A stretch of 64,000 nucleotides of DNA. Origin: Bacteroidota bacterium (GTDB taxonomy: Bacteria > Bacteroidota > Bacteroidia > Chitinophagales > BACL12). Where the stretch lies: NCBI GenBank assembly GCA_016718035.1, contig JADKEK010000002.1:1-64000 (forward strand), written 5' to 3'. The notes under the pieces were generated by a model, which saw only the letters and a program-made list of their open reading frames with translations, was not told the origin of the DNA and did no database searches. Position numbers and translations under genes: made by a program. Of this stretch, positions 63,579 to 64,000 are shown piece after piece. Every line of letters begins with the position of its first letter. The first letter of the stretch is position 1.

Positions 63579-64000
63579 ATGAACAAATCCTATTTATTAG
63601 TGCTGTGTTTGGTCATTCAGTTACAGCTGTCAGGACAAACAGATTCTTTAACTGCAACCATATCAGGCATCATCACCGGTAAAAGTGCTGTTGTTGGTGT
63701 TCAGATTACGGAAATAGAAACCGGAGCTTCGGTAACGCTTAATCCGGAATACAAGTATCCATTGATGAGTGTGTTTAAATTACATTTAGGGGTAACTGTT
63801 CTCCACGCCATCGACGAAGGCAAACTCAGTTTTGAACAAGGTGTGCTTATTCAAAAAAAGCGACCTGATGGAAAATACCTGGAGTCCGATTCGGGTGAAA
63901 TATCCTGAAGGCAATGTTACGCTAACCATAAAAGAGCTTTTACAGTATACCATAGCCGGTAGTGATAATAATGGTTGTGATATTTTACTATCATTAATTG
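63579..64000 (+). CDS. Class A beta-lactamase (A2-like, PER/VEB/CfxA type), 3' end outside window, one frameshift
   Basis: Signal peptide MNKSYLLVLCLVIQLQLSGQ. The active Ser motif is YPLMSVFKLHLGV (S64-x-x-K67). After a frame change near 63855 the sequence continues ENTWSPIRVKYPEGNVTLTI then KELLQYTIAGSDNNGCDILL, with the SDN motif in SDNNGCD. The YPMxSVFKxHx...SDNNxCD pattern is the subclass A2 type frequent in Bacteroidota. The first frame stops at 63908; one base near 63858 restores KKADLMENTW-like sequence. The KTG and Glu166 regions lie outside the window, so activity and spectrum cannot be judged. Confidence 0.85.

Overview
The window comes from a member of the Bacteroidota, most likely a Chitinophagales- or Saprospirales-like lineage. 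The DNA is AT-rich. There are at least six type IX secretion (T9SS) cargo genes with C-terminal sorting domains, one of them type B. Several genes carry the Bacteroidota -7 box TAnnTTTG a few bases before the start codon, Shine-Dalgarno sequences are mostly absent, and glutamine synthetase is of type III. The genus cannot be named from sequence reading alone.

Layout. 1-2.2 kb: end of a T9SS cargo protein with MopE-like metal-binding repeats. 2.2-14.8 kb: an accessory region. It holds a two-TM protein paired with a Pro-rich microprotein, an AlbA/Schlafen-type protein, a 110-nt imperfect palindrome, small unknown genes, a WD40-like lipoprotein, a sorting-domain gene cut by a decayed IS21-family element, a HEPN protein, a remnant of a TraD-like conjugation ATPase, a three-gene module around an envelope-anchored caspase, and a broken conserved gene. 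14.8-15.1 kb: an excisionase-like HTH gene next to tRNA-Leu(UAA) and tRNA-Gly(GCC), a plausible island edge. 15.2-29.5 kb: core genes (ftcD, M23 peptidase, RsmB-like methyltransferase, murQ, mltG, an exopolysaccharide WcaJ/O-antigen-ligase pair, a peroxiredoxin-like protein, DUF2911, DUF2071). 29.5-45.3 kb: a large T9SS BNR/PKD protein, M13 peptidase, formylglycine-generating-enzyme-like lipoprotein, TonB-dependent receptor, heptose epimerase (hldD), lipoproteins, a GT39-like membrane protein and purL. 45.4-52.1 kb: three consecutive T9SS cargo genes and a polytopic membrane protein. 52.2-56.0 kb: a porin, imelysin and di-haem oxidoreductase operon behind a TTTAGA/TCTAAA palindrome, probably iron- or metal-linked. 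56.1-64 kb: glutamine synthetase III, a T9SS protein with an S74 self-cleaving chaperone domain, an OmpA-like protein, an outer-membrane protein, and the start of a class A beta-lactamase that runs off the window.

A recurring oddity is that at least seven otherwise intact conserved genes carry one apparent single-base frameshift (ftcD, a small secreted protein, M13 peptidase, a membrane protein, imelysin, GSIII, beta-lactamase). That is more likely to be sequencing or assembly indels than biology. These genes are annotated as single genes spanning the shift. The IS21 genes carry a much higher density of lesions and are probably truly decayed.

The most promising candidates for undescribed biology are the envelope caspase module (10.6-13.8 kb), the two-TM protein plus Pro-rich microprotein cassette (2.2-2.9 kb), the long palindrome at 4.15-4.26 kb, and the HEPN protein next to the IS. 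No CRISPR array, rRNA, integrase or replication origin was seen.
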